Below are positions 15,731 to 25,165 of a stretch of DNA of 64,000 bases, one piece after another; the first letter of the stretch is position 1, and each line of letters begins with the position of its first letter. The stretch comes from JALZCH01 sp036387135 (GTDB taxonomy: Bacteria; Acidobacteriota; Blastocatellia; Pyrinomonadales; Pyrinomonadaceae). Both the position numbers and the translations under genes were made by a program. Under the pieces are notes generated by a model. The model worked only from the letters and a program-made list of their open reading frames with translations, made no database searches and had not been told where the DNA came from. The stretch is taken from the NCBI GenBank assembly GCA_036387135.1, contig DASVUH010000066.1, forward strand, positions 1-64,000, in the 5' to 3' direction.

Positions 15731-17440
15731 TTGCAATCAAAAAATCAAACGAAAAATTTAGAAAGAAATAATCGAGTGGGTAAATTAGAAATTATACCTT
15801 TGGGCGGAATCGGCGAATTCGGAATGAATTGTATGGCGATTCGCTACGAGGATGAAATGATTGTGGTTGACGCCGGAATGGGTTTTCCCGAAGAAACGGC
15901 TTACGGGGTTGATGTTTGCATTCCCGATTTCGATTTTTTGGAAGAATATAAAAACGATTTAACGGCTTTAATTCTCACACACGGACACGAAGACCATATC
16001 GGGGCGCTGCCTTATTTTTTAAAGAAATTTAACCTGCCGGTTTACGCCTCGCGTTTTACAGTCGGCTTATCCGAGTTAAAGTTAAACGAACATAATCTGC
16101 TGGACGAAGTTTTGCTCCATCGAGTCGCTGCGCGGCAGACGGTCGATATTGGCAATCATTTTAAAATCGAGTTTATCAACGCTTCGCACTCGCTCGTTGA
16201 CTGTTTTTCGCTGGCGATTGAAACGCCGGTCGGAACGATAATTCACACCGGCGATTATAAGATTGACGACACGCCGGTCATCGGCGAGCCGTATGATTTG
16301 GAGACTTTAAAAAAATACGGCGACCGCGGCGTTCTGGCTTTGCTTGCGGATTCGACCAACGCAACCGTCCCCGGCAGAACTCCTTCCGAGCAAGCCGTGA
16401 TTCCGGCTTTTGAAGAGCTTTTCGCGCAGGCAGGCGGGCGAATTTTTGTAGCTTCGTTTGCATCGTCGCTGCATCGCATTCAAATTGTTTTCGATATGGC
16501 TGTCGAATACGGGCGGCGAGTGTGCGTGATGGGGCGTTCGATGAACAAAAACGTCGAGCTTGGCGAAAGCCTGGGCTTGCTCGATTTTCCCGAAAATATT
16601 TTGGTGTCTGTCGGGGAATCGAAAGCTCTAGACGACGACGAAGTTGTTTATCTGGTTACCGGATCGCAAGGCGAACAGCGCGCCGCGCTTCATCAGCTCG
16701 CAACACAGGGTTACAAGGGAATGGAAATCGAAAAAGGCGACACGGTTGTACTTTCAGCCCGGATCATTCCCGGCAACGACCGTGCGATTTCCCGCCTGAT
16801 CGGGCATTTATACAAAAAAGGCGCGAATATTATCGAAGAAAAACGGCGTTTGATTCACGTCTCCGGTCACGCTTCGCAGGAGGACATCCGAATTATGACC
16901 GAAACCGTCCGCCCGAAGTTTGTCGTTCCGATTCACGGCGAATATCGAATGCTTTTCCGGCACAAAGAATATGTTCGCAATCATCTCGGCTACCCTGACG
17001 AAAACATAATTCTGATTGAAAATGGCGATGTTTTGGAATTGGACGAAAATTTTGCTTCCGTCACGGAAAAACGTGAGATCGGGCGCACGTTTATTGACGA
17101 TTCGGGGTTTGAAGAAATTGACCGCGAAACAGTCCGCGAGCGAAAGCAGCTTGGTTTCGACGGCGTTGTCTCGCTCGTCGTAACGATTAGCGGCAAAAGC
17201 AAAACGCTCGAAGGCGAGCCGCAAATTAAAGCTCACGGAGTTCTCGGAATCAATCCGAAAAACGGTTTTATCGCCGATGCGAAAAGGATTGTGACGGAAG
17301 CAATAGAAGCCGCGCCGCCCGATGAAATTGCCGATAAAGCTTGGTTTAAAGAGCATTTGCGCGTGGCGCTCAAGCGATTTATTCAAAAACAAACCGGCAC
17401 TCGCCCGGTAATTCTCCCGACTGTGATCGAAATCGAATGA
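15731..17440 (+). CDS. rnj: Ribonuclease J
   Basis: 569 residues from TTG 15731. GTG 15776, just before GKLEIIPLGGIGEFGMN, is an alternative start that would remove 15 poorly conserved residues. Metallo-beta-lactamase/beta-CASP fold: zinc motif LTHGHEDHIGALPYF, then HTGDYKIDDTP and, in the beta-CASP part, GSQGEQRAAL and HVSGHASQEDI. The RNase J C-terminal domain (KRFIQKQTGTRPVILPTVIE) is present. It is a 5'-to-3' exo- and endoribonuclease central to mRNA decay in bacteria lacking or supplementing RNase E. It overlaps the next gene by 4 bp (ATGA). Confidence 0.95.
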   Translation: MQSKNQTKNLERNNRVGKLEIIPLGGIGEFGMNCMAIRYEDEMIVVDAGMGFPEETAYGVDVCIPDFDFLEEYKNDLTALILTHGHEDHIGALPYFLKKFNLPVYASRFTVGLSELKLNEHNLLDEVLLHRVAARQTVDIGNHFKIEFINASHSLVDCFSLAIETPVGTIIHTGDYKIDDTPVIGEPYDLETLKKYGDRGVLALLADSTNATVPGRTPSEQAVIPAFEELFAQAGGRIFVASFASSLHRIQIVFDMAVEYGRRVCVMGRSMNKNVELGESLGLLDFPENILVSVGESKALDDDEVVYLVTGSQGEQRAALHQLATQGYKGMEIEKGDTVVLSARIIPGNDRAISRLIGHLYKKGANIIEEKRRLIHVSGHASQEDIRIMTETVRPKFVVPIHGEYRMLFRHKEYVRNHLGYPDENIILIENGDVLELDENFASVTEKREIGRTFIDDSGFEEIDRETVRERKQLGFDGVVSLVVTISGKSKTLEGEPQIKAHGVLGINPKNGFIADAKRIVTEAIEAAPPDEIADKAWFKEHLRVALKRFIQKQTGTRPVILPTVIEIE

Positions 17441-17877
17441 GCGACAAAATTTTAGCTTTACTGCAAAAAACAAAAGTCGAGGTCGCGCCCGAAACTTTTG
17501 TTTTAATCGCTCTCTCGCACGAAAATTATCGCCGTCTGCTGGAAAACCCTGAACTCAGCCCGCGCGGAACTGCGCCGTTTATGCTGCTCGCGGACAGATA
17601 CGAAACGACAATGCTACTCGATGCGGTTGATTGGCAGACGATGCGGCACGCGGCGCGAGACGCAAAAATCGAAAGCAATTTTCGGCTCCTGACTTTTACG
17701 GTTGAACTCGATTGGAGCATCGTTGGATTTCTCGCTTTCGTTTCAAAAGTTTTAGCCGAAGCGAATATTTCGGTCGGCGCGATTTCCGCATTTTCGCGCG
17801 ACCATTTGCTGATAAAACAGGATGATTTGCCGCGAGCATTGAATATTTTGAGCGAATACGTCGAAGAACTCTGTTAA
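17437..17877 (+). CDS. ACT-domain protein (CASTOR-like)
   Basis: 146 residues in two ACT-like halves. The second, LLTFTVELDWSIVGFLAFVS...EANISVGAISAFSRDHLLIK, is the typical small-molecule-sensing ACT fold seen in stand-alone CASTOR-type proteins. The gene is translationally coupled on both sides: ATGA overlap with rnj and TAATG with the SDR gene. Family members are thought to bind amino acids. The ligand and any link to RNase J are unknown. Confidence 0.7.
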   Translation: MSDKILALLQKTKVEVAPETFVLIALSHENYRRLLENPELSPRGTAPFMLLADRYETTMLLDAVDWQTMRHAARDAKIESNFRLLTFTVELDWSIVGFLAFVSKVLAEANISVGAISAFSRDHLLIKQDDLPRALNILSEYVEELC

Positions 17878-18647
17878 TGAACTGGACGGACAAAGTTGTC
17901 TTTATTACAGGCGCGTCGAGCGGAATCGGCAGCGAGCTTGCCCTTCAACTGGCGGTAAAAGGCGCGACGCTCGGACTTCTGGCGCGGCGCAGAGAAATGC
18001 TCAACGAGCTGGCGGCGGAAGTAAAAAAAAATGGCGGGACGGCGCGCGGGTTCGCCGCCGATGTCACAGATAAAAATTCGGTTTTTGCGGCGGCTGTAGA
18101 ATTGCGAAAAGAATTCGGCAAAATTGACGTTTTAATCGCCAACGCAGGAATTGCCGGAGGCGCGTTTCACGCGCAAAATTTGCAGCCGGAAAGTTTCGCG
18201 CAGGTGATGAATGTCAATTTAATCGGCGCGGTTAATTCGGTGGCGGCTGTTTTGCCGCAAATGCTCGAAAGAAAAAGCGGGCAATTGGTTGCGATTTCGA
18301 GTCTGGCGGCATATCGCGGGCTGCCGAAATCAGCCGCTTATTGCGCCAGCAAAGCCGCTATGACGGCTTTGTTTGAAAGTTTGCGGGTGGATTTAAAAGG
18401 CAGCGGCGTTTCGGTGACGACGATTCATCCCGGTTTTATCAAAACGGCTCTGACTGCCGGGCGCGAAAAGCGAATGCCGTTTTTGATGGAATTGCCCGCG
18501 GCAACGGCGAAAATCGTTAAAATAATCGAACAAAAAAAGAAAATCGCCGCATTTCCGTTTCCGCTTTCAACTCTGGTCCGTGCGGGACAAATGTTTCCGG
18601 CATGGTTTTACGACCGGATTGCAAGTCGAAATTCATTTAGAGAATAA
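17877..18647 (+). CDS. Short-chain dehydrogenase/reductase
   Basis: 256 residues of classical SDR type. NAD(P) motif TGASSGIGSE at residues about 11-20, structural NAG (LIANAGIAGG), catalytic Ser in VAISSLAAYRG and YCASK with catalytic Tyr and Lys. The C-terminus contains HPGFIKTALTAGREKRMPF, as in membrane-lipid-related SDRs such as DltE-like oxidoreductases. The substrate is unknown. It is the last gene of the rnj-ACT-SDR operon. Confidence 0.88.
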   Translation: MNWTDKVVFITGASSGIGSELALQLAVKGATLGLLARRREMLNELAAEVKKNGGTARGFAADVTDKNSVFAAAVELRKEFGKIDVLIANAGIAGGAFHAQNLQPESFAQVMNVNLIGAVNSVAAVLPQMLERKSGQLVAISSLAAYRGLPKSAAYCASKAAMTALFESLRVDLKGSGVSVTTIHPGFIKTALTAGREKRMPFLMELPAATAKIVKIIEQKKKIAAFPFPLSTLVRAGQMFPAWFYDRIASRNSFRE

Positions 18648-18819
18648 ATCTAACGCCTGAATTAGCCCGCTGACTGATGCAACTATAAACCTGCATTAAA
18701 GTGTCCCGAAACATCTAAATATTTTATTAGCGTTGAGTTTTGACGAATCGGCGTGAAACGGTTACAAGATTTGAAGTAGTGTTGTAAAACAGTGAATCCG
18801 AATTTCGCACCCGAATTGA

Positions 18820-19713
18820 ATGAATCTTATACAAGCAATTATTTTAGGCATTGTTCAAGGCTTAACCGAATTCATCCCGATTAGCTCGACCGCGCATCTA
18901 ATCTTTGCGAGCCGTCTGACAAATCTTCATAACGGGAACGCCGAACAAACGACAGCGACGATTGCCGTCATACAGCTCGGAACTCTGGCGGCGGTTTTTG
19001 TTTATTTCGCCGGAGACATTTGGAATATTTCGTATTCGTTTTTGCGCGACCATTTGAGCTTGCTGCGAAGACGAGGCGAGCGGCGGGTTTTTCACGGCAC
19101 GCACGGCATCAGACCGCTCTGGATGTCGGACGAAACCTGGCTCGGCTGGCTGATTATTATCGGCTCGATTCCGATTGGAGTCGTCGGTCTTCTGCTCAAG
19201 GATTTCATCGAAGGCGAAGCGACCAAAAATCTGTGGCTGATTGCAGCGATGATGATTGCGATTGCCGTTTTGTTATGGATTGCCGAACAAGTCGGACGCC
19301 GCCAGAAAGAGATGAACCGTCTGGGAATTTTCGATGCGATAATTGTCGGTTTCGCTCAATGCATCGCATTAATTCCGGGGGCGAGCCGTTCGGGTTCGAC
19401 GATTATGGGCGGGCTTTTCGCCGGGCAGACGAGAGAAACCGCCGCGCGTTTTTCGTTTTTGCTTTCGATTCCGGCGATTTTGGCAAGCGGGCTGCTGGAA
19501 TTGAAAGAAGCGATGGAGATTTTACCGAAAGAGAATTTAATTCCTTTGATTGTCGGGACGATTGTTTCGGGGATAGTCGGTTACGCTTCGATCTGGTTTT
19601 TGCTGTGGTATTTGCGAAAGCGCTCGAACAACATTTTTATCATTTACCGAATCATCGTCGGCGCGGCGATTCTGGCATTATTATACTACGGCATGATCAG
19701 CCCGCAGGCTTGA
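18820..19713 (+). CDS. uppP: Undecaprenyl-diphosphatase UppP (BacA)
   Basis: 297 residues, polytopic membrane protein. Conserved catalytic segments are present: QGLTEFIPISSTAHL (residues about 14-28) and PGASRSGSTIMGGLF. It dephosphorylates undecaprenyl pyrophosphate at the membrane, recycling the lipid carrier of peptidoglycan and glycan synthesis. It ends 4 bp before recJ and starts an apparently continuous envelope/regulation gene block. Confidence 0.96.
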   Translation: MNLIQAIILGIVQGLTEFIPISSTAHLIFASRLTNLHNGNAEQTTATIAVIQLGTLAAVFVYFAGDIWNISYSFLRDHLSLLRRRGERRVFHGTHGIRPLWMSDETWLGWLIIIGSIPIGVVGLLLKDFIEGEATKNLWLIAAMMIAIAVLLWIAEQVGRRQKEMNRLGIFDAIIVGFAQCIALIPGASRSGSTIMGGLFAGQTRETAARFSFLLSIPAILASGLLELKEAMEILPKENLIPLIVGTIVSGIVGYASIWFLLWYLRKRSNNIFIIYRIIVGAAILALLYYGMISPQA

Positions 19714-19717
19714 GAAA

Positions 19718-21418
19718 ATGAAAAAACGCTGGAGCATTCAAAAACACGATCTCGGGCAAGTGCGTCAATTGGCGAGCGAATTAGATGTCGCGCCGCTGAT
19801 CGCCGCTTTGCTGATTTCGCGCGGCTTTACAACGGGCGAAGCCGCGCACGAGTTTTTGAATCCTTCATTCGATCAGATTCTCGAACCGAATCTGCTGCGC
19901 GGAATGCGCGAATCAATCGAGCGCATTTTTAAAGCAATCGAGCAAAACGAAAAAATTCTCGTCTGGGGCGATTACGACGTTGACGGAACGACCGGAACTG
20001 TTGTTTTGCGAAAAGCTCTGGAAATTCTGGGCGCGAAAACCGGTTTTCACGTTCCGCATCGTTTTACCGAAGGCTACGGTTTAAACATTCCCGCTCTCGA
20101 AAAAGCCAAATCGGCGGGTTTTTCGCTTCTTATTACGGTTGATTGCGGCAGCACCGCGTTTGAACCGATTCAATGGGCGAGCGAAAACGGAATTGACGTA
20201 ATCGTCACCGATCATCATTTGACCAAAGAACACGGTTTGCCGAAGGCGTTTTCCGTCATCAATCCGAATCAGGATGATTGTCCTTACCCGGACAAAAATC
20301 TCGCGGGCGTCGGCGTCGCCTTCAAGCTCGCGCACGCGCTTTTGCGCGAGAAAGGCAGGCAGAATCTCGTCAAGAGCTTTCTAAAAGTCGTCGCCATCGG
20401 GACGATTGCCGACATTATGAATCTGACGGGCGAAAACCGCGCGATTGTCGCGCTCGGTTTGCGGGATTTGCCGAAAGCGAAAAATCCGGGTTTACGGGCT
20501 TTGATGGAAGTGGCGAGCTGCACGTCGGAAATGACCGCTTACGACATCGGCTTTCGACTCGCGCCACGAATAAACGCCGCCGGAAGAATGGACGCGGCGC
20601 GCGCCGTGGTCGAATTGTTTGAAGCCGACAGCTTTGAAAAAGCGCGCTTTTTAGCCGAGCATCTCGACAGCCGCAACCGCGAACGCCAGACAATTCAAAA
20701 ACAAATCACCGAATCGGCAATCCTTGAAATTCCGAAATCCGCGATTCGCGATCCGCATTTTGTCGTGGTAGCGGGCGAAGGCTGGCATCGCGGCGTAATC
20801 GGTCTGGCGGCGTCGAAAATCGCCGATAAGCTGCATCGCCCGGCAATCGTCATTTCGCTCGAAAACGGCGTCGGACACGGCTCGGCGCGGAGCATCAAGC
20901 CGTATCATTTGATTCAGGGCTTGGATTCGTGCGCGGAGCTTTTCGAGCAATACGGCGGACACGCGCAAGCCGCCGGAATGACGATCAAAGCCGAAAACGT
21001 CGAGGCTCTGCGCGAGCGTTTAAACGCTCATTGCGCCTCGTGTTTGTGTGCTGACGATTTAATGCCGGAAATCAGGATTGATGCGCAGGTTTCGACCGCC
21101 AGCTTAAATTTGGATTTGGTTCGCCAGCTTCAGCTTCTCGAACCGTTCGGAGCGGGAAATCAGAGACCGGTTTTTGCAACAAAGGATTTGCATTTAACGG
21201 CAGAGCCACTGGTGATGAAAGAAAAGCATCTCAAACTGCGTCTTGCAGACAATGAACGTCGTCAGTTTGAAGCCGTTTGGTGGAACGGAGTCGAAAACGC
21301 TCAAGAGCAAAAGCTGCGAGCGCAGACTAAAATCGAGCTGGCTTACACGCCGGAGATCAACGTCTGGAACGGGAACACCAGATTGCAGCTCATCGTGCAG
21401 GATTTAAAAGAAGCTTAG
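19718..21418 (+). CDS. recJ: Single-strand-specific 5'-3' exonuclease RecJ
   Basis: 566 residues. DHH phosphoesterase motifs: VWGDYDVDGTTGT (about residues 83-95), ITVDCGS, VTDHH and, after the DHHA1 region, GHGSARSIK and YGGHAQAAGM. The C-terminal OB-fold (LQLLEPFGAGNQRPVF) is present. It is needed for recombination and mismatch/base-excision repair resection. It is closely packed between uppP (4 bp) and the LptC/LptA-like gene (6 bp). Confidence 0.95.
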   Translation: MKKRWSIQKHDLGQVRQLASELDVAPLIAALLISRGFTTGEAAHEFLNPSFDQILEPNLLRGMRESIERIFKAIEQNEKILVWGDYDVDGTTGTVVLRKALEILGAKTGFHVPHRFTEGYGLNIPALEKAKSAGFSLLITVDCGSTAFEPIQWASENGIDVIVTDHHLTKEHGLPKAFSVINPNQDDCPYPDKNLAGVGVAFKLAHALLREKGRQNLVKSFLKVVAIGTIADIMNLTGENRAIVALGLRDLPKAKNPGLRALMEVASCTSEMTAYDIGFRLAPRINAAGRMDAARAVVELFEADSFEKARFLAEHLDSRNRERQTIQKQITESAILEIPKSAIRDPHFVVVAGEGWHRGVIGLAASKIADKLHRPAIVISLENGVGHGSARSIKPYHLIQGLDSCAELFEQYGGHAQAAGMTIKAENVEALRERLNAHCASCLCADDLMPEIRIDAQVSTASLNLDLVRQLQLLEPFGAGNQRPVFATKDLHLTAEPLVMKEKHLKLRLADNERRQFEAVWWNGVENAQEQKLRAQTKIELAYTPEINVWNGNTRLQLIVQDLKEA

Positions 21419-21424
21419 AAAAAA

Positions 21425-24187
21425 ATGGAAAGCCGCATCGCCGAAAAAATCAAAACAACGCCCGCGCCCGTTGCGCCTCAAAGGAGACGCCGCGTGAGTT
21501 TTGTCGAACTGCGCGCGCGGTTTCCGCTTGTTTTGCGTTACACGGCGATTGCTGCTTTGATTTTAACCCTGACGCTGGTCGGCATCGGTTATTGGCGCGC
21601 GAGAAATAACAGAGATTTCGTAATGCACGGCGGCGCGCCGCAGCTTTCAAACGAAGTCGTCGCCGTCATTAACGGTTACGAGCGGCGCGTGACCGAAGGC
21701 GACCGGCTAAAAATGCTCGTTCGCGCCGATAAAGAAACGACTTATGCAGACGGACGGCACGAGCTTGATAATGTTTATCTCGAAGTTTATCCGCCGGATT
21801 CCGAAAAACCGGATCGCGTGCAGGCTGCAAAAGCCGTTTACACGCCAGACCAGAATAATCCCGAAAATTTTGTGGTTTCGTTTTCCGGCAACGTCAATTT
21901 CGAGTCGCGGGACAACTTAAAAGCGGTCACCGAGCAAATTACTTACGACAAACAAAAGGAAATCGCCGAAACACATTCGCTGATTAATTTCAGTCGGGAA
22001 AACATTTCCGGCAGCGCGGTCGGCGCAGCGTTTAACGTCAAGGAAAAAAATCTCGTTCTTCGCAATCAGGTCGAAATTAACGTAGCGGCGGGCGGCTCGG
22101 CGGCGAAAAATTCTCTGACCGATTTCGGCTCATCTGCTGTCAAAATCAACTCGGCTCAAGCCGCTTTCGATCAGGATTTGGCGAGATTTGAGCTAAACGG
22201 GGGTGCGTTAATCGTCGTCACGCCGCAAGATTCAAATGCCCAGCCGACGACAATTCGGGCGGAAAAAGCCGTCTATCAAAAAGACCGGGAAAGAATGGAA
22301 TTGCACAGGAACGTTGAAATCATTACGGCGTCCGACGATTTGCAAAGTTTTGGCGACGGAAAACCGCAAAATGCCGTCAACGCCGCTCCGGTCGTGATTC
22401 GCGCCGAAACCGCAATTTACGAGCAGGCGAGCGGAAAAATTAATCTGAGCGGCGGCGCAAACGTTCAGCAGGGAACGGAGCTGATGAGCGGCGAAAGCAT
22501 TTCAGCCGATTTAAACAAACAGAAAAAGCTCGAAAAGCTTTTGACCAAAGGCGGCGCGTTTCTCCGCACCGCGTCTGGAGACCGCGCGACCGAAGTCAAT
22601 TCGGAAGAACTGTTTGCGCAGTTTGATCTAAACCAGCAGCTTAATTTTGCAAACGCCTCCGGGAGCGTAAAAATTAAAAGCGTAAACGCTGAAAATGAAT
22701 TAAATATTTCGGATTCAAGCTCGCTGAGGCTGGATTTTAAAGCGCGGAAAAATAAAAGTCTGCTCGAAAAAGCCAGAGCCGAAGGCGCAAAAACGAATGT
22801 TTCGCTGATTGCTTTAAATTCCCCGGAATATTCGCGCATCGAGATGTCTTCGCCAAATTTTTTGGAGGTTTTATTTGCCCCGCAAGGCGATGAGCGCTCG
22901 GTTTTAAAACAAATGCAAACCGGCGGGCGCACCGAGATAAAAATGCTCGCGCCGCAAGCGCAGGCAAATAATCCGAAAGCTTCGAACAAACGTTTAACTG
23001 CCGATGCGGTAAAGCTTTATTGGAACGCCTCAGGTAAAGATTTAAGTCGCGCCGAAGCCGTCGGAAACGCCGATTTGCTCGTTGTTCCGGTGCAAGCCGC
23101 GCCGAATCTCGACAAGCAGCAGTTATTTGCGGCGCGTTTCGATTGCGAGTTTTACGAAACCGGAAATCTGGCGCGGTCGTTTGCTTCATCCGGCGGGTCT
23201 AAAGCGATACTTGAACCGACCGTTGCGTCAAACGAGCGTTCAACCAGAACTTTAACAGCCGAGAAAATTGCCGCCGATTTTGAGCGAAGCGCGCAATCCG
23301 TCGAAAAGCTGGCGGCGGTCGGAAACGCTAAATTCAACGAGCAGGACCGGAACGGAACGGCGAACAGTTTTAGCTATACGGCGAGCGACGAAACCGTGCG
23401 TTTGCGCGGAGGCGAGCCGACCGTCTGGGACAGCCGTGCGCGTTTAAAAGCCGTCGAGATTGATTCAAATACGCGGAGCAAAATTTCGTATTTGCGCGGC
23501 AAAGTCGCCACGACTTATTACAGCCAGGAACAAACCGGCGGCGCAGCGCCGTTTGCGAAAGTCAATTCGCCGGTTTTTCTGACATCAAACGCCGCCGAGT
23601 TTAATCACGTGGCTGGAGTCGCCGTTTACAACGGAAATGCGAGAGCGTGGCAGGATAACAATTTTGTTCGAGCCGAGCGTTTGATTTTGCGGCGCGACAG
23701 CCGTTCGATGTACGGCGAAGGGAAAGTTCAAAGCGCGCTTTATAATGCCAAACGCCGCGAAAACGGGGTTGACAAAATTGTTCCGGCGTTTGCGGCTGCG
23801 GATAAGATTTCGTATTCGGATGAGCAAAAGCTGCTTCGTTATGAGAGCAATGTCGATCTGCGTCAGGCGACCGAAAGAATAACGGGCGGTGTGGCTGAAA
23901 TTTATTTAAACGATACCAACGAAGTGTCGAAAACGGTGGTGCAAAATTCGGTCGCGATTACACAGCCGGGAAGAAAAGCGACGGGTGATTGGGCGCAATA
24001 CACGGCGGCGGACGAAGTTTTCGTTTTAAAGGGAAATCCGGCTTACGTTGAAGACGCCGAGCAGGGAAATCTGAGCGGGCGTCAGGTGACGGTTTATCTG
24101 CGCGAAAACCGAGTCGCCGGGCAAGGCGGAAACACGGCGGCGACGCCCGGCAGAGTTCGCTCGACGCATAAGGTTAAAAAACAATAA
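21425..24187 (+). CDS. Giant LptC-LptA-like (OstA-repeat) LPS transport protein
   Basis: 920 residues. A cytoplasmic Arg-rich start and one membrane helix (AIAALILTLTLVGIGYWR, about 39-56) are followed by an LptC-like domain (GDRLKMLVRADKETTYADG; HELDNVYLEVYPP) and then a long series of OstA/LptA-type beta-jellyroll segments. These recur as 'ETAIYEQASGKINLSGGANV', 'RAEKAVYQKDRERMELHRNV' and 'GVAVYNGNARAWQDNNFV'. LptC is normally about 190 residues and LptA about 180, so this single chain could span the periplasm as a ready-made LPS bridge (inference). lptB follows 7 bp later. It ends in a basic tail (RSTHKVKKQ). Confidence 0.85.
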   Translation: MESRIAEKIKTTPAPVAPQRRRRVSFVELRARFPLVLRYTAIAALILTLTLVGIGYWRARNNRDFVMHGGAPQLSNEVVAVINGYERRVTEGDRLKMLVRADKETTYADGRHELDNVYLEVYPPDSEKPDRVQAAKAVYTPDQNNPENFVVSFSGNVNFESRDNLKAVTEQITYDKQKEIAETHSLINFSRENISGSAVGAAFNVKEKNLVLRNQVEINVAAGGSAAKNSLTDFGSSAVKINSAQAAFDQDLARFELNGGALIVVTPQDSNAQPTTIRAEKAVYQKDRERMELHRNVEIITASDDLQSFGDGKPQNAVNAAPVVIRAETAIYEQASGKINLSGGANVQQGTELMSGESISADLNKQKKLEKLLTKGGAFLRTASGDRATEVNSEELFAQFDLNQQLNFANASGSVKIKSVNAENELNISDSSSLRLDFKARKNKSLLEKARAEGAKTNVSLIALNSPEYSRIEMSSPNFLEVLFAPQGDERSVLKQMQTGGRTEIKMLAPQAQANNPKASNKRLTADAVKLYWNASGKDLSRAEAVGNADLLVVPVQAAPNLDKQQLFAARFDCEFYETGNLARSFASSGGSKAILEPTVASNERSTRTLTAEKIAADFERSAQSVEKLAAVGNAKFNEQDRNGTANSFSYTASDETVRLRGGEPTVWDSRARLKAVEIDSNTRSKISYLRGKVATTYYSQEQTGGAAPFAKVNSPVFLTSNAAEFNHVAGVAVYNGNARAWQDNNFVRAERLILRRDSRSMYGEGKVQSALYNAKRRENGVDKIVPAFAAADKISYSDEQKLLRYESNVDLRQATERITGGVAEIYLNDTNEVSKTVVQNSVAITQPGRKATGDWAQYTAADEVFVLKGNPAYVEDAEQGNLSGRQVTVYLRENRVAGQGGNTAATPGRVRSTHKVKKQ

Positions 24188-24194
24188 AGCCTGA

Positions 24195-25022
24195 ATGTGG
24201 AAAGTTTTTCGAGAACAAGCTGAAGAAAAGGTTGAAGCGGGGATAAAGCGTTCACCGGCTTTTTCTTTTTCCGAAAATCAAAAAAATGCGGCGCCGTCCG
24301 GCAATGCTCTGGCGTCATTTAATTTGCAGAAAACTTACGGGCGGCGGCGCGTGGTGGACGATGTTTCTCTGTTTGTCGAACCGGGCGAAGTCGTCGGTTT
24401 GCTAGGCGCGAACGGCGCTGGAAAAACCACCACGTTTTATCTGATGACCGGGTTGGAGCGAGCCGAGCGCGGTCGGATAAATTTGGGCGAGCGCGATGTC
24501 ACAAAGCTCCCGCTTTATCTGCGCGCACGGCTCGGTTTGGGATATTTGCCGCAGGAGCCTTCGATTTTTCGTCGAATGACCGCCGCACAAAACATTCTCG
24601 CGGTTCTTGAAACACTCGGTCTCAGCCGACGCGATAGGCAAGCCAGACTTGAAGAGCTGCTTGAAGAATTCGGAATCAATCACGTCAGAAACACGCGCGG
24701 CGACGCGCTTTCCGGGGGCGAAAGACGGCGCACGGAAATCGCTCGCTGTCTGGCGACCGAACCGCAATTTATTCTTCTCGACGAGCCTTTTGCCGGAATT
24801 GATCCGAAGGCGATTGACGATATTCAAAATATAATCGTGCATTTGAAAAATCGCGGAATCGGAATTTTAATCACCGATCACAACGTCAGAGAAACATTGG
24901 GCGTCACGGACCGGGCTTATATAATGGCTGACGGGCGAATCTTTCGGAGCGGAAAACCGCTCGAACTCGTTTCCGACGCGGAAGTTCGACGACTTTACCT
25001 TGGCGAGCGGTTTAGGCTCTAG
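24195..25022 (+). CDS. lptB: LPS export ABC transporter ATPase LptB
   Basis: 275 residues. An N-terminal extension of about 38 residues precedes the ABC domain. Walker A GANGAGKTT (71-79), Q-loop GYLPQEPSIFRRMTAAQNI (diagnostic for LptB), signature LSGGERRRTEIARCLA, Walker B FILLDEPFAGIDP and switch His in ITDHNVRET. It drives extraction of LPS by the LptF-LptG membrane partner, which here is a fused protein encoded at 42.5 kb. The gene lies between the LptC/LptA-like gene and rpoN, as in proteobacteria. Confidence 0.95.
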   Translation: MWKVFREQAEEKVEAGIKRSPAFSFSENQKNAAPSGNALASFNLQKTYGRRRVVDDVSLFVEPGEVVGLLGANGAGKTTTFYLMTGLERAERGRINLGERDVTKLPLYLRARLGLGYLPQEPSIFRRMTAAQNILAVLETLGLSRRDRQARLEELLEEFGINHVRNTRGDALSGGERRRTEIARCLATEPQFILLDEPFAGIDPKAIDDIQNIIVHLKNRGIGILITDHNVRETLGVTDRAYIMADGRIFRSGKPLELVSDAEVRRLYLGERFRL

Positions 25023-25053
25023 TTGTTTGCGAATTAAATTTTCGCGTTTTTAA

Positions 25054-25083
25054 CGGACAAATCGGTTGTTTATCGGTTATAAT
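25054..25083 (+). promoter_or_regulatory. Sigma-70-type promoter before rpoN
   Basis: -35-like CGGACA (25054-25059), 18-bp spacer, perfect TATAAT (25078-25083), in the 143-bp gap between lptB and rpoN. The transcript would have a leader of roughly 75 bases. Confidence 0.55.
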
Positions 25084-25165
25084 TCGGTAACGCCAGATGC
25101 CTTCTCATCACGAGGCGCGGGTTACTTTGGAGTGAATTTGTAAGTGCTATTTAATTGACCCTAGT

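Noticed and set aside
16808..17473. Long minus-strand open frame opposite rnj
   Set aside because: Mirror frame of the real gene; no ribosome site, composition unlike a protein, and rnj is fully convincing.
19020..19721. 233-codon open frame overlapping uppP in another frame
   Set aside because: Shadow frame rich in Arg/Asp; uppP motifs are in the other frame.
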